A stretch of 64,000 nt of DNA from Meiothermus ruber DSM 1279 (GTDB taxonomy: Bacteria > Deinococcota > Deinococci > Deinococcales > Thermaceae), in assembly GCF_000024425.1 (NCBI RefSeq), contig NC_013946.1, positions 1,116,001 to 1,180,000 of the forward strand, given 5' to 3'. Of this stretch, positions 51,516-60,078 are shown piece by piece. The first letter of the stretch is position 1. The number at the start of each line of letters is the position of its first letter. The notes below the pieces were generated by a model, which saw only the letters and a program-made list of their open reading frames with translations, did not search any database and was not told where the DNA came from. Made by a program: the position numbers and the translations under genes.

Positions 51516-52715
51516 TTAGCTGGACTGCGGCTCGATCTTCGGTTGAGGGATTCCCCCCCGCAGCATCACGGTAAAGGCCACCACAAACACCGTAAAGCCC
51601 GACAAGCACAAGACGGCCAGCACCCCCAGGCGCGGCTCCAACAGCCCGGCCAGCAGCGTGCCCATCAGCACGGCGCTTTGCATGGTGGCACCAAAAGCGG
51701 CCATGATGCGCCCGCGCAGCTCGGCGGGGGCTGAAAGCTGGATAATCGAGCGGGCCGGGACGATGAACATGGTATTGAGCAGACCCATCAGCACCATGAC
51801 CACACCGGCCCAGATGGGGTTGGGGAAGAGGCCCAGGGAAGCAAACACAAGCCCCCACAGGGCCAGGCTTCTAACAAACACCACCTCCCGCGTCCAGCGC
51901 TTAATCAGCGGCATGGTCACCCACAGCCCCAGCACAGCCCCGGCGGCCATCAGGGCCTCGAGGACGCCAAAGCCCTGCACGCCAATCTTCAGGGCCTCCA
52001 CCGCATACACAATGCCCAGGGCGCCCTCTACCGAGCCAAACGCAGCGGCCAGGGCCAAAGTGCCGATGGTTCGGCTAAGAACGGGGTTTTGCCACAACGG
52101 GCGCAGGCCTTCGGCCACGGCCTGAAAATAATTGCTCCTGCCGGCCTTACCCGCCAGGGAGGGAAGCAGGGCCAGCAACCCCGCGGCCAGCAGGTGCGAA
52201 GCGGTGTTGATCCAGAAGGCCGGCGCCGGGCCCACACCGGCCACCAGCACGCCCGCTAATGCCACAAAGGCGATCTCAGAGAAGCGCTGCACGAACATCA
52301 TCAGCCCGTTGGCGCTATCGAGCGCCGGCTCGGGCACCATCTCGGGAATTGCGCTGTTGCTGGCGGAGTAGTAAATGGCCTCAAAGGCGGCCAGCAAAAA
52401 AGAAATTACCATCAACGCCGGCATCGAGTTGATGGCAAATAGGGGAATGCACGCGACCAGGGCGGCTCGAGCCAGGTTGGAAATCACCATGAGGCTGCGC
52501 CGGTCGTAGCGGTCGACCAGGGGCCCCATCAACGGGCCCAGCACAGCGCTGGCCAGGAACTGGGCTCCCAGTATGAGCGAGACCCAGACTGCGTTCTGGG
52601 TTTCCTGGTAGGCCACAAACAGCAGGGCGATGCGGTGAATTTTGCTTCCAGCCAGCGAAAACAAAGTAGAAAGAAAAAGCCATCTGAATGCCGGGTACTG
52701 TAATGCGTTCCACAT
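51516..52715 (-). CDS. MFS transporter, probable exporter
   Basis: 399 residues with about 11-12 hydrophobic helices. The loop GPLMGPLVDRYDRRSLMVISNL carries the MFS motif between helices 2 and 3, and the repeat appears as LRGRIMAAFGATMQ. The general look is the MFS_3/EntS-like exporter group; the substrate is unknown. TTTACC, 17 bp and TATTAT lie upstream, ten bases before ATG, so the leader is very short. Confidence 0.87.
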   Translation of the reverse strand: MWNALQYPAFRWLFLSTLFSLAGSKIHRIALLFVAYQETQNAVWVSLILGAQFLASAVLGPLMGPLVDRYDRRSLMVISNLARAALVACIPLFAINSMPALMVISFLLAAFEAIYYSASNSAIPEMVPEPALDSANGLMMFVQRFSEIAFVALAGVLVAGVGPAPAFWINTASHLLAAGLLALLPSLAGKAGRSNYFQAVAEGLRPLWQNPVLSRTIGTLALAAAFGSVEGALGIVYAVEALKIGVQGFGVLEALMAAGAVLGLWVTMPLIKRWTREVVFVRSLALWGLVFASLGLFPNPIWAGVVMVLMGLLNTMFIVPARSIIQLSAPAELRGRIMAAFGATMQSAVLMGTLLAGLLEPRLGVLAVLCLSGFTVFVVAFTVMLRGGIPQPKIEPQSS

Positions 52716-52832
52716 AGGTGGACTTATAATAATGTGTCAAGAACAAGTGGTAAAGTTAGACCGGATTGATTTAAAGGTGGCGCTGGCTATTGCGTACCAT
52801 AGGTATTCGGGTAGAGAGCGGCCTGCCCGGAC

Positions 52833-54629
52833 TCAGGGCGTGCTTCTTGAGATGGGGTGGATGGAGACCAGTTCGTACGCGACCCGTGCGCCTTCGCGCG
52901 CCAGCACCAGCCCACCTTCGGGCACCATCCAGACCAGCAGGTCTTGTAGCTTGCGGGGTATCAGCCCGGTGGACGAAACATAGACCTGGCCGTCCTGGTA
53001 CCGCAGCGAAAGCACCGTGCTACCGGCCTTGATGGTGCTGGGGCTATCGCCTACGGTGGTGGAGTTCAGATCCCCCAGGGTATCGCGGGAAGGTGGGCTA
53101 AACCCCAGCCACTCGTTGAGCTCGCGGTGTATTACCTGGGCATAGGGCTCGAGCCCCAGGGCCTTCGCAACCTCGCTCAGGCGGGCTGCCCATTGCGGGG
53201 AGCGCTCGATGCGGCCCCGGACGACCTCGAGGCCCTTGCGGGCGAAGTCCTGGAGGTTGTCTATCGGTGCCTCGCTGTATTTACTGGCCGAATCCGCAGC
53301 AAACTGGGCGTGGTTGATCTCGCCTTTCAACCGGGCCGAAAGGGCACGCAGCAGGCGCAGGTAAGCGTAGTGATTCTCCGGCCACATCAGGTACGACAGC
53401 ATGCGACCTTCGGCCAGCAGGCTGGATATGCTGGCGGCTTCACGGGGCCCAATGCGCAGGTGGAGGTAGTCCTTATAACGCACGACGTGCAGCTCGGCAT
53501 CCGGTAGGGTGAGGCTGAAGGCTGCATCCTCCTCGATGATGCGCTCCTGCTCGGCGACGCCGATGCCAAAAACCCTGCCCGCCTGCGAAATCCTTATTTC
53601 GTGGTTCCAGAAGTAGAAGCGCTGGGGCATAAGGCGCAGGTTGAGCGCTTTGGCATCGTGCGGAATGGCCTCCAGCGCGTAGTTGGGGTTCTGGCTACCC
53701 AGAATTTTGGGCGGCACATGCGGCCAGGTGGCCTCGCCCATGGGGCTGGGCAGGTAGCGGGAGAGCAGGGTGGCGAGGCGTTCTATGGCGGCTGAGAACC
53801 GGGCCCGATCCTCTTCTATAACCAAGGACAGGCGCCGTTCCTCAGCGGCAGCAGCATGCAAGCGTTCCTCCAGCGCCCGTATCTCCCCAATGCTGAGGTT
53901 CTGGCGGTGGGCCTCCTCGAGGGCCCGGCGCAGGGTCTCTAGGGTGGGCCCCCGCGTGCTGCTGCGCAGCGCGCCTTCACTTTCCAGCACCCGCCGGGCA
54001 AACCGCCGGATATAGGGCACGGTTTCTTCGGGTGGGAGCTTGAGTTTGCTGGGAAGGGTAAAGGCCTCACGAAACAGTTCCAGCAAAAGATTTTTAGCAA
54101 CCGAGGGATCCTCGAGGTGAACCCGGGGGTCTGAAACGCCGGGGATGGGGTGAGAAAGCGTGAAGCGCGAGAGGTTGTAGTCCTGAGAAAAAAGGGGGTT
54201 TTTAGAGTAGGTCTCGAGGTTCTGCAGGATGGCATAGGCCATGCGCAGCTCGTCGCGCTTGCCGTGGTTGAGGGTTTTGGCGATGCGGAGTAGGTCGCGA
54301 TCGAGTCGGCTCCAGTACACGGCCTCGGTTAGCCTGTCCAGGGCTTCCCGCTCAGGGCTGGAGGCAACCCCGTCGTCTTCGACCAAAATCGCGCTCAAAT
54401 CGGGGGCACTGCCCTCGTCCACAGCGGTTTTGTAGCCGGGGCGGTGGGCCTTAAAGCGCCCATCAATATCGCGAAACTTTTTGGCTAGAGGGCCGGACAG
54501 GTTGGATTGAATTAAGGCTTGACGCAAACGGGCAAGGCCGGCCATACCCCCTTTGGGTTCGTTGCCTGCAACAAGGTCGTCTACCTTGTACTCATAGAGC
54601 TCGAGTAATTCAACCAGGCCTATCTTCAT
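52833..54629 (-). CDS. unrecognised 598-residue cytosolic protein divergent from PP2C and kinase
   Basis: I do not recognise this family. There is no signal peptide or membrane helix. The first 230 residues are mostly helical and charged, residues about 230-300 look like a coiled coil (LRRALEEAHRQNLSIGE, LEERLHAAAAEERR), then a beta-rich segment follows (about 330-420: FYFWNHEIRISQ, LHVVRYKDYLHLRIG). A Ser/Thr-rich stretch (521-542: LNSTTVGDSPSTIKAGS) could be a phosphorylation target. ATG 54629 is nine bases after TATAAT. The 22 bp separating it from the PP2C gene suggests it belongs with that signalling unit, as substrate, scaffold or regulator. Confidence 0.85.
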   Translation of the reverse strand: MKIGLVELLELYEYKVDDLVAGNEPKGGMAGLARLRQALIQSNLSGPLAKKFRDIDGRFKAHRPGYKTAVDEGSAPDLSAILVEDDGVASSPEREALDRLTEAVYWSRLDRDLLRIAKTLNHGKRDELRMAYAILQNLETYSKNPLFSQDYNLSRFTLSHPIPGVSDPRVHLEDPSVAKNLLLELFREAFTLPSKLKLPPEETVPYIRRFARRVLESEGALRSSTRGPTLETLRRALEEAHRQNLSIGEIRALEERLHAAAAEERRLSLVIEEDRARFSAAIERLATLLSRYLPSPMGEATWPHVPPKILGSQNPNYALEAIPHDAKALNLRLMPQRFYFWNHEIRISQAGRVFGIGVAEQERIIEEDAAFSLTLPDAELHVVRYKDYLHLRIGPREAASISSLLAEGRMLSYLMWPENHYAYLRLLRALSARLKGEINHAQFAADSASKYSEAPIDNLQDFARKGLEVVRGRIERSPQWAARLSEVAKALGLEPYAQVIHRELNEWLGFSPPSRDTLGDLNSTTVGDSPSTIKAGSTVLSLRYQDGQVYVSSTGLIPRKLQDLLVWMVPEGGLVLAREGARVAYELVSIHPISRSTP

Positions 54630-54637
54630 TCAGACGG

Positions 54638-54644
54638 TATTATA
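54638..54644. promoter_or_regulatory. overlapping divergent -10 boxes
   Basis: On the plus strand TATTAT (54638-54643) is eight bases before the PP2C ATG. On the minus strand TATAAT (54644-54639) is nine bases before the ATG of the 598-residue protein. The boxes share five base pairs, so polymerase cannot occupy both at once. No good -35 exists for either. Confidence 0.6.
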
Positions 54645-54651
54645 AGGTGTC

Positions 54652-55410
54652 ATGCGATTGGCGCGGCTCGAAATTGCCACAGAATCCAACATCGGTCGGC
54701 GTCGTCGGAACAACGAGGACTTTCACCGCGTAGCCATACATCCGACCCCGGCTGGCAACCTGGTGTTGCTGGCTGTGGCCGATGGTATGGGGGGGGCTGA
54801 GGCCGGTGAGCTAGCCAGCAAACTGGCCATTGAAGGGGTTAGCTCAGCGGTCAGGTCGTACGCTGAGCACGCTGCCACGGGCCGGCCTGGGGTGGGGCTT
54901 AGCCTGGTTATGGATAAGGCTTTTAAGCTCTCCCAAAGGCGAATTTTGCAGGAAGGTGAGCGGGTGCCCTCGCGCAAGGGTATGGGTACGACCCTGACGG
55001 CGGTGATGCTTACCGAATGGAACCGCCAGGCGGTGATCGGACATGTGGGGGATACCCGGGCTTACCGATACTCCTCGGGCCGCTGGACCCTTCTCACCCA
55101 GGATCACTCCTGGGTGGCCCAGCAGGTGCGCCAGGGGGTGCTGAGCGCTGAGCAGGCCGAAGAGCACCCCTGGAAGCATATGCTCACCCAGGCCTTGGGG
55201 CTTTCCGATGTTAAGCACGATATTTTCTCGGTCAATTTTGCGCCGGGTGAGGTGCTGGTGCTGGCGACCGATGGTTTATATGGTCTGGTACCCCCCGAAG
55301 AGTGGAGCATTACGGGCGATCTGCAATCGGCCCTCGAGAGCTGGGTGGCTAAGGCGCTGATGCGGGGGGGGACGGACAACATCACGGTGGTGGCGGCGAG
55401 GTTCAGATGA
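54652..55410 (+). CDS. PP2C-type Ser/Thr protein phosphatase
   Basis: 252 residues. All PP2C metal motifs are intact: RRNNEDF, VADGMGG, GMGTTLTAVML, GHVGDTRAYR, TQDHSWV, ATDGLYG and GGTDNITVVA. It should remove phosphate from Ser/Thr of targets, most likely of the kinase encoded next and its substrates. ATG 54652 is close to a -10 box, giving a leaderless message. The stop overlaps the kinase start by ATGA. Confidence 0.95.
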   Translation: MRLARLEIATESNIGRRRRNNEDFHRVAIHPTPAGNLVLLAVADGMGGAEAGELASKLAIEGVSSAVRSYAEHAATGRPGVGLSLVMDKAFKLSQRRILQEGERVPSRKGMGTTLTAVMLTEWNRQAVIGHVGDTRAYRYSSGRWTLLTQDHSWVAQQVRQGVLSAEQAEEHPWKHMLTQALGLSDVKHDIFSVNFAPGEVLVLATDGLYGLVPPEEWSITGDLQSALESWVAKALMRGGTDNITVVAARFR

Positions 55411-57425
55411 GTTACCTGCTGGCTTTACTCTTGGTCGCTATTTCCACGGCCCTGATGCTGCGCCTTGGGCGAACCTGGCCCATGCTGGTCTTGCTCATTC
55501 TGATGCTCGGGGGTTTGGCGGCCCTGGGCGTTGAGCCTTTGGTGCTGGTGGTGGCCCTGTTGTTGGGCCTGGGGGCGATGTGGGTTCCCAGCTCGCGTTC
55601 CAGCTTCAGACCCCGGCCTAAACCAGCCCCTCGAGCTGCTAAAACCAAGAACAACCCAAAGATCTCGACAGGTAACAGCGTGACCGGCCTCGAGGCTTTG
55701 TACGAGATCCAGGAGAAGGTTGGCATAGGGGGGATGGCCACCGTTTACAAGGCCCGGAGTAAAAGAGATGGCCGCCTGGTGGCCCTCAAAATTCCCCAGG
55801 AGAAATACGTGGGCGACCCCCGGTTTGTGCGGCGCTTCCACCGCGAGGCCGAGCTGCTGGCCCACCTCGATCACCCCGGTATTGTTAAGGTTTACGACCA
55901 CGGCAACCAGGGCGATACCCACTACATCGCTATGGAGTTTCTCGATGGTGAGGGGCTAGATCGGCTCATCGAAAATAAGCGCCTTTCCACCAAGAGCGTT
56001 GTGCAGATCATGAGCCGGGTGGCTGAGGCCCTTCAGCACATCCACGCCCAGGGCATCATTCACCGCGATATCAAGCCCGGCAACATCATGGTGCTCAGGA
56101 ACGCGCTGCGCGATGATGGTAGTGTGGACCCTCGAGGGGTGCGCCTGATGGATTTTGGCATTGCGGCCGGTAAGGTCTTGACCCGCCTAACCATTACCGG
56201 TGCGCGCATCGGAACCCCGGTGTACATGAGCCCTGAGCAGGCTAAAGGTCAGCGGATAGATCACAAGTCCGACATTTACAGCCTGGGGGTGGTCTTCTAC
56301 GAGGCCCTGTGCGGCCAGCCGCCCTTTCAGGGTGCGTATGAGGCGGTCATCCACCAGCAGATCACCCAGATGCCGGCTCCTCCCAAGCAGGTTAATCCCG
56401 AGATTCCCCAGGTGCTCTCCGACCTGGTTCACCGTATGCTGGAAAAAGACCCGGAGAAACGCCCCGGTCTGGAGGCGGTGCTCGACGTATTGCGCGGGAA
56501 CTGGGACGAAGATCCCGGCCTCACCGCACCCATCTACCTCGCCCTGGCGGTTGAGACCAAGAAGGGCACCCTGCGGCTGATGGATTTGAATGGCACCCTG
56601 ATGCGGATGTGGAGCGGGGTGGGCAGTGGGCGGGGTATGTTCCCCTCCCCACCCCTGGCCCTGGCCGTGGACCAGCAGGGGGGGGTCTGGATTAGCTTAT
56701 TCGAGTATGGCGGCGGGGCTGTGCGGCTGCTGCACCGCTTCGATGTGGAGGGTGAGATCACCCACTCGGTGGGGCCTTATGGCATGAAGCTGGGGGAGCT
56801 GCTCTACCCGATCTCGCTGGCGACCTTGCCGGACGGGCTTTTGGTGCTGGATGGCGAGGCCTGCACCATTACCCGTTTTGACCTCGAGGGCAACCCCGTG
56901 GCCCGCTTTGGCGGGGCGGGGCCGGGTCGGGGCACCTACGAGTCGCCCAGGGCTATTTTGGCTAGCCAGAATTACATTTTCGTCCTTGATTACGGCAACC
57001 GTCAGATACAGCGCCTCGACCACAAAGGGCAGTACATCTCACGCTACGCCTTCCGCAAGAGCCGCGAGTCGCAAGAGCTGCGCCTGCTGGGTGGACTGGG
57101 CCTGACCCCACAAGAGGAGCTTTTGATCTACGATGTCGACAGCCAAAAAATCCGCAAGCTCTCCCTCGAGGGCGAGGTGCTGCTCTCACTGCCGCTGCCG
57201 CTCGCCGAGGGCGAAGACGCCAACAGCCAGGTGGAGATGGTGGTGTTGGACGAGACCATCTACGCCATTCGCCGGGGCGGCACTAAAATCCACCGCATCA
57301 AGCTGGGGGGTCAGGCCCTGCCCAGCCTCGAGGTCTACGCACCGCTGCGGGGCATTGCCATCTGGCACAACACCCTACACGCCCCCACCGGAGCGCCCGT
57401 GAGCCGCTCGGTTCGCGGGGTGTAG
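55407..57425 (+). CDS. membrane Ser/Thr protein kinase with C-terminal beta-propeller
   Basis: 672 residues. Three hydrophobic helices lie at about 2-20, 24-41 and 43-60, followed by a basic linker (61-85). The Hanks-type kinase (about 99-365) is complete: GIGGMATVYKA, VALK (K128), HRDIKPGN (D221), MDFG (D249) and YMSPEQ. Residues about 375-665 form a six-bladed, NHL-like propeller (LAVDQQGGVWISL, ITRFDLEGNPVARFGG, IFVLDYGNRQIQRLDHKGQY, IYDVDSQKIRKL). No membrane helix separates kinase and propeller, so both should lie in the cytoplasm, unlike PknD. Coupled to the PP2C gene by ATGA. Confidence 0.93.
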   Translation: MSYLLALLLVAISTALMLRLGRTWPMLVLLILMLGGLAALGVEPLVLVVALLLGLGAMWVPSSRSSFRPRPKPAPRAAKTKNNPKISTGNSVTGLEALYEIQEKVGIGGMATVYKARSKRDGRLVALKIPQEKYVGDPRFVRRFHREAELLAHLDHPGIVKVYDHGNQGDTHYIAMEFLDGEGLDRLIENKRLSTKSVVQIMSRVAEALQHIHAQGIIHRDIKPGNIMVLRNALRDDGSVDPRGVRLMDFGIAAGKVLTRLTITGARIGTPVYMSPEQAKGQRIDHKSDIYSLGVVFYEALCGQPPFQGAYEAVIHQQITQMPAPPKQVNPEIPQVLSDLVHRMLEKDPEKRPGLEAVLDVLRGNWDEDPGLTAPIYLALAVETKKGTLRLMDLNGTLMRMWSGVGSGRGMFPSPPLALAVDQQGGVWISLFEYGGGAVRLLHRFDVEGEITHSVGPYGMKLGELLYPISLATLPDGLLVLDGEACTITRFDLEGNPVARFGGAGPGRGTYESPRAILASQNYIFVLDYGNRQIQRLDHKGQYISRYAFRKSRESQELRLLGGLGLTPQEELLIYDVDSQKIRKLSLEGEVLLSLPLPLAEGEDANSQVEMVVLDETIYAIRRGGTKIHRIKLGGQALPSLEVYAPLRGIAIWHNTLHAPTGAPVSRSVRGV

Positions 57426-57446
57426 TTTTTGGGGGCGATTGGGGTC

Positions 57447-57469
57447 AGCCCCACAGCCAGCGTGGGGCT
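57447..57469 (+). terminator. hairpin after the kinase gene
   Basis: AGCCCCAC / GTGGGGCT, perfect 8-bp stem with a 7-base loop, 22 bp after the kinase stop. There is no T run; instead GATACT (57477-57482), a possible -10 box, follows seven bases before the peroxiredoxin ATG. Confidence 0.4.
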
Positions 57470-57489
57470 TGGAACCGATACTAAATTAC

Positions 57490-58026
57490 ATGAAGCTGAA
57501 ACCGGGTGATCCCGCCCCCCTCCTTCAAGTACAGGACGCGCTGGGGCGAACCGTGGACCTGGCTGAGTTGGTGCAACAAGGGCGCTACATCGTGCTGTGG
57601 TTTTATCCCAAATCCAACTCCCCCGGCTGTACGGCCCAGGGCCGGCAGTATGCCATGCTGCGCGAGGAATTCCAGCAGCTTGGGGCCGAGGTGTTCGGTG
57701 TAAGCGCCGATCCTGCCTCGGAGCAGTGCGCTTTTATGGATAAGCTGGCGCTCGAGGGCGGCCTGATCCCCGACCCCTCGGGCCGGCTGGGGAAAGCCTT
57801 TGGGGTGGGGGGCTTATGGGGTGTGGGGGCTTTGCTGGGCCTGTACAGCCGCGATACCATCCTGATCAATCCACAGGGCAAGGTTGAGCAGGTCTGGCGC
57901 AACGTCAACCCTTTTCGCGATGCCCAGGTGGTGCTGGACTACCTCAAGCAGGCGAGCGGTAGGGGAGACCCCCTCGAGGTGAAGCCTGGCTTACAGCCGA
58001 CAGAGGACGCTACCGGCAAACTTTAA
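57490..58026 (+). CDS. peroxiredoxin (AhpC/TSA, BCP-like), cytosolic
   Basis: 178 residues without a signal. WFYPKSNSPGCTAQ holds the peroxidatic Cys47. The usual Prx Q resolving Cys five residues later is absent; the only other Cys is C80 (SEQCAF). It should reduce peroxides with thiol reductants. ATG 57490 is chosen over an upstream in-frame ATG because the family starts KLKPGDPAP. It is followed 2 bp later by an exported paralogue. Confidence 0.88.
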   Translation: MKLKPGDPAPLLQVQDALGRTVDLAELVQQGRYIVLWFYPKSNSPGCTAQGRQYAMLREEFQQLGAEVFGVSADPASEQCAFMDKLALEGGLIPDPSGRLGKAFGVGGLWGVGALLGLYSRDTILINPQGKVEQVWRNVNPFRDAQVVLDYLKQASGRGDPLEVKPGLQPTEDATGKL

Positions 58027-58028
58027 CC

Positions 58029-58526
58029 ATGCGGCGCTTCTGGTGGATACTCCTGGTACTGGCCCCGGTGCTGGCCCTCTCGCCCGGTGACCCGGTGGAT
58101 TTGCCCAGGGTGCGCGACTCCTACGGCAAGCCCATCGATCTGGCGGCCACGGCCAGGGCGGGCAAGTATCTGCTGTTTTGGTTTTACCCCAAGGCCAGCT
58201 CGCCCGGCTGTACCGCTCAGGGCAAGCGCTACGCTGAACTGTATGGCGAGTTTGAAAAGCTCGGCGTGGAAATTTTCGGCGTAAGCGCCGATCCCGCGGC
58301 TGATCAGTGTGCGTTCATCGAACAGATGGCCCTTAAGGGCGCCATGCTGCCTGACCAGGACGGCCGCCTGGCCCGGCTCTTCAAAGTTGGGGGGCTCTTT
58401 GGCTTTTACAACCGCGATACCATACTGGTCAACCCCCAGGGCCGTGTCGAGCGTATATGGCGCAACGTGAACGCCTTCCGCGATGCCGATGTGGTGCTGG
58501 CCTACGTGCGCCAGCTAAAGAGGTAG
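58029..58526 (+). CDS. peroxiredoxin (BCP-like), exported paralogue
   Basis: 165 residues. An N-terminal signal (MRRFWWILLVLAPVLALS) is followed by a domain closely similar to the preceding gene: WFYPKASSPGCTAQ with Cys61 and ADQCAF with Cys94, the same 33-residue spacing. It is likely to act outside the cytoplasm. The pair looks like a tandem duplication followed by retargeting. Two bases separate the genes. Confidence 0.87.
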   Translation: MRRFWWILLVLAPVLALSPGDPVDLPRVRDSYGKPIDLAATARAGKYLLFWFYPKASSPGCTAQGKRYAELYGEFEKLGVEIFGVSADPAADQCAFIEQMALKGAMLPDQDGRLARLFKVGGLFGFYNRDTILVNPQGRVERIWRNVNAFRDADVVLAYVRQLKR

Positions 58527-58548
58527 ACCAAAAACCGCCTGGGTTTTT

Positions 58549-60051
58549 ATGCGGGTTGTGGTTATTGGGGCCGGGGTGGGGGGCCTGACAACAGCGGCCT
58601 TGCTGGCCCAGGCGGGCCTCGAGGTTACCGTTCTGGAGCACCACACCTACCCTGGGGGCTCGGCCGGCACCTTCTGGCATGGGGGTTTTCGCTTCGATGC
58701 CGGAGCCACCCTTTTAGCCGGCTTCGACGAAGAGGGGGTTTTTACCCGTCTGGAACGGCGGCTGGGGGTGCATTTTCCGGTGCGCCGCCTCGCGCCCGGC
58801 GAAGCCCTGATGGAGGTCTGGCTGCCCGACGGGGGGGTGGTGGTTCGCCCGGTGGGCCGGGCCAGCGAACTGGAAGCCCAGCGGGCCGTGTTTGGCCGGG
58901 TTGTGGAGGGTTTCTGGCGATGGCAGGAAAAGCGGGCCCTGGCCTTATGGAAGCTGGCCCCGGGCCTGCCCTTTCCGCCCGTCGATCGAAAGGAACTGTC
59001 CAGCCTGGCCCAGCGAGGGCTGTCCTGGGCACTGGCGCATCGGGCCGATCTGCTGGGCCTCCTGGCCGACCTGGTGCGGCCCATTTTGGCGCACGCCCCG
59101 GCCCATGAGGGCTTCCGGCGCTTCCTGGACGCCCAGCTACTGATTGCCTCCCAGGCCGATGCGGGGCGCACCTACGCCCTGTTTGGCGCCGCCGCGCTGG
59201 ACCTGCCCCACCGCGGGCCGGTCATGCCTTTGGGCGGTATGGGGGTTATTGCCGAGACCCTGGCCCAGGCAGTGGGGCGGTATGGGGGGCGGGTGCTGTA
59301 CCGGCACCGCGCGGAGCGGTTGCACGTCAGAAATGGGCGGGTGGAAGCGGTCGAGGTGGTCTTGGGCGGACGCCGGCGGGGGGAGCGGGAAAGGCTCGAG
59401 GCCGACCTTTTCGTAGCCAACCTTACCCCCGGCGACCTGATGGCCTTGCTGCCCGGCGCCGCCCAGCAGGCCCCGCCCGCCGATGGCTGGGGGGCTTTTA
59501 TGCTGCACGCCGCCATTCCCGAAGCGGTGGTTCCACCAGGGGCGCTTTACCGGCAGTGGGCCGGTGAGGGCGAGTGGGTATTCCTGAGCTTATCTGACCC
59601 GGGCGATGCCCTGCGGGGCCCACCCGGCGTACGGGTGCTCTCGGCCTCGGCGCATACCCGGCTGGCTGAATGGCGGGGGCTTTCCAAAGAAGATTACCGC
59701 CTGCGGAAAAGGGCCTGGCAGGAGCGGATGGTGCGCCAGGTAGAGCAACTGCTGCCTGGATTCAGGGAGTCGGCGTTGTGCCTGCTGGGTGCTACCCCGC
59801 GCACCTACCATTTCTACACCCGACGCCAGGACGGCTGGGTGGGCGGCTATCCCCAGGTGCACCCCTTCCGCACCTCCAGCCCGAAAACACCCTTTCCCAA
59901 CCTTTGGCGGGTAGGGGAGAGCATATTTCCAGGCCAGTCGGTGCCGGCCGTGGCCATGGGCGGTGAACGGGTGGCCGCGCTGGTGCTACACCGGTTGGGT
60001 CTTGCTCAGCTCGAGGCCAGGCAGCCATCCACACCAGGCGGCAACCGCTAA
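58549..60051 (+). CDS. FAD-dependent oxidoreductase of the CrtI/CrtISO (phytoene desaturase-like) family
   Basis: 500 residues. The dinucleotide fold VVVIGAGVGGLTTAALLAQAGLEVTVLE and the following YPGGSAGTF are typical, and the C-terminal NLWRVGESIFPGQSVPAVAMGGERVA is the second FAD-binding block. Relatives desaturate or isomerise carotenoids. No other carotenoid gene is nearby, so the substrate is open. It starts 22 bp after the exported peroxiredoxin and may belong to that transcript. Confidence 0.83.
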   Translation: MRVVVIGAGVGGLTTAALLAQAGLEVTVLEHHTYPGGSAGTFWHGGFRFDAGATLLAGFDEEGVFTRLERRLGVHFPVRRLAPGEALMEVWLPDGGVVVRPVGRASELEAQRAVFGRVVEGFWRWQEKRALALWKLAPGLPFPPVDRKELSSLAQRGLSWALAHRADLLGLLADLVRPILAHAPAHEGFRRFLDAQLLIASQADAGRTYALFGAAALDLPHRGPVMPLGGMGVIAETLAQAVGRYGGRVLYRHRAERLHVRNGRVEAVEVVLGGRRRGERERLEADLFVANLTPGDLMALLPGAAQQAPPADGWGAFMLHAAIPEAVVPPGALYRQWAGEGEWVFLSLSDPGDALRGPPGVRVLSASAHTRLAEWRGLSKEDYRLRKRAWQERMVRQVEQLLPGFRESALCLLGATPRTYHFYTRRQDGWVGGYPQVHPFRTSSPKTPFPNLWRVGESIFPGQSVPAVAMGGERVAALVLHRLGLAQLEARQPSTPGGNR

Positions 60052-60078
60052 AAGTGAAGCCAGCCCCGTGGATGGGCG

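Noticed and set aside
52642-52983. Plus-strand frame of 113 codons across the gap between the MFS gene and the 598-residue gene
   Set aside because: It spans the antisense ends of two genes and a promoter region, with no motif or start signal.
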